Below the pieces are notes generated by a model. The model saw only the letters and a program-made list of their open reading frames with translations, made no database searches and was not told the origin of the DNA. The position numbers were made by a program, and so were the translations under genes. A stretch of DNA of 64,000 nucleotides from Scilla litardierei (lineage: Eukaryota > Streptophyta > Magnoliopsida > Asparagales > Asparagaceae): the NCBI GenBank assembly GCA_030789695.1, contig CM061132.1, positions 148,808,597-148,872,596 of the forward strand, given 5' to 3'. Numbering within the stretch: position 1 is the stretch's first letter; each line of letters starts with the position of its first letter. Below are positions 63,552 through 64,000 of this stretch, in pieces.

Positions 63552-64000
63552 GAGGTAGTGGAGCCAGAGCTGACGGTCGAGGATGAGGTGCCTGTGCACA
63601 TGGACGTAGCAGAGGTCTCCCTGAACTCTGTGGTAGGATTCACTCCGAATCATACCATGAAGTTATCAGGGACGTTGGCAGAGCAGGCAGTGACCGTACT
63701 TATTGACAGTGGGGCGACTCACAACTTCATCTCAAGGAAGTTGGTGGAGCGTCATGGGCTGGAGCTGAGCACGTTGGAGAGATTCACAGTGTTGCTGGGA
63801 CGGGGAAGATGGAGGAGAGCAAGGGGCTCTGCAAATGGGTGTGCCTGATGCTGCAGGGCATACAGATAGTGGAGGATTTTTTGCCGTTGGAGTTGGGGAA
63901 TGTGGATGTCATTTTGGGGTACAGTGGCTGAAGAAGTTGGGGGAGATGAAGGTGAACTGGAAGCTTTTGCGGATGGAGTTCCAGGACGGCGAGCGGACGG
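63552..64000 (+). pseudogene. Retroviral-type aspartic protease, frameshifted and partial
   Basis: Frame from ~63558 contains the active-site motif VLIDSGATHNFIS (~63696-63734). A frameshift near 63800 moves the downstream match (WVCLMLQGIQIVEDFLPLEL, then DVILG) to another frame. It would cleave the gag-pol polyprotein if intact. Continues past the window. Confidence 0.75.

Larger units (their letters stand above)
61249..64000 (+). mobile_element. Ty3-gypsy retroelement, 5' part, cut by the window end
   Basis: Probable 5' LTR 61249-61651 (TGATGCGGACG to CGTATCA; left edge inferred from family resemblance). Primer-binding site TGGTATCAGAGC at 61655-61666, then gag and protease. Unlike the gag-only elements it continues into pro, so RT and integrase probably follow. 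Frames are broken in several places. Sense orientation relative to FY. Confidence 0.85.

Overview
The window is nuclear DNA from a flowering plant. The one host gene I recognise is a homologue of FY, the plant WDR33-type subunit of the mRNA 3'-end processing (CPSF) complex, on the + strand. Twelve exons can be assembled between 17748 and 58590, all with GT-AG borders and consistent phase. They encode the first 338 residues: the FY N-terminal region and WD40 repeats 1-5, plus the start of repeat 6. The rest of the gene lies beyond position 64000. I cannot name the species; the very large, transposon-filled introns only suggest a TE-rich angiosperm.

Upstream of FY (1-17747): an LTR of a Tekay/Del-like chromovirus (to 2519); a repeat-rich stretch with a possible DNA transposon bounded by inverted repeat arrays (4545-6250); and a nearly intact Tekay-clade Ty3/gypsy element (6682-16297) with long LTRs, a GTTAC target-site duplication, gag and pro-pol. 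This element sits in the upstream copy of a ~0.95-kb tandem duplication whose second copy abuts the FY start. Its pol contains two apparent GT-AG introns plus a few inactivating lesions.

Inside FY: short introns (74-93 bp) stay compact, whereas introns 2, 4, 8, 11 and 12 are swollen by transposons. Intron 2 (13.5 kb) holds a minus-strand gag-only LTR element (19730-25781) that contains a second gag-only element (20515-23095) and a hAT-like element (23201-24029), then a ~200-bp tandem repeat block and a third gag-only element (28754-30731). Intron 4 (8.4 kb) holds a minus-strand pair of 2.2-kb LTRs around only 0.7 kb. Intron 8 (14.3 kb) holds a hAT-like element with a captured fragment and an snRNA-type promoter motif, a minus-strand element (45251-49989) carrying a long foldback and a nested element (46988-48726), and an unusual unit (50168-55234) whose two LTRs are inverted yet which is flanked by a CCACA duplication. 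Intron 11 holds a degraded LTR element. Intron 12 holds the 5' part of a gypsy element with gag and protease, cut by the window end.

Main points of interest: the inverted-LTR unit with target-site duplication; introns in a Tekay chromovirus; a family of gag-only elements that keep a 13-codon stub of the pol C-terminus; palindromic-box arrays that keep their layout but change their sequence between LTR families; a short acidic ORF conserved in LTRs; and an LTR promoter laid out like a plant Pol II snRNA promoter.
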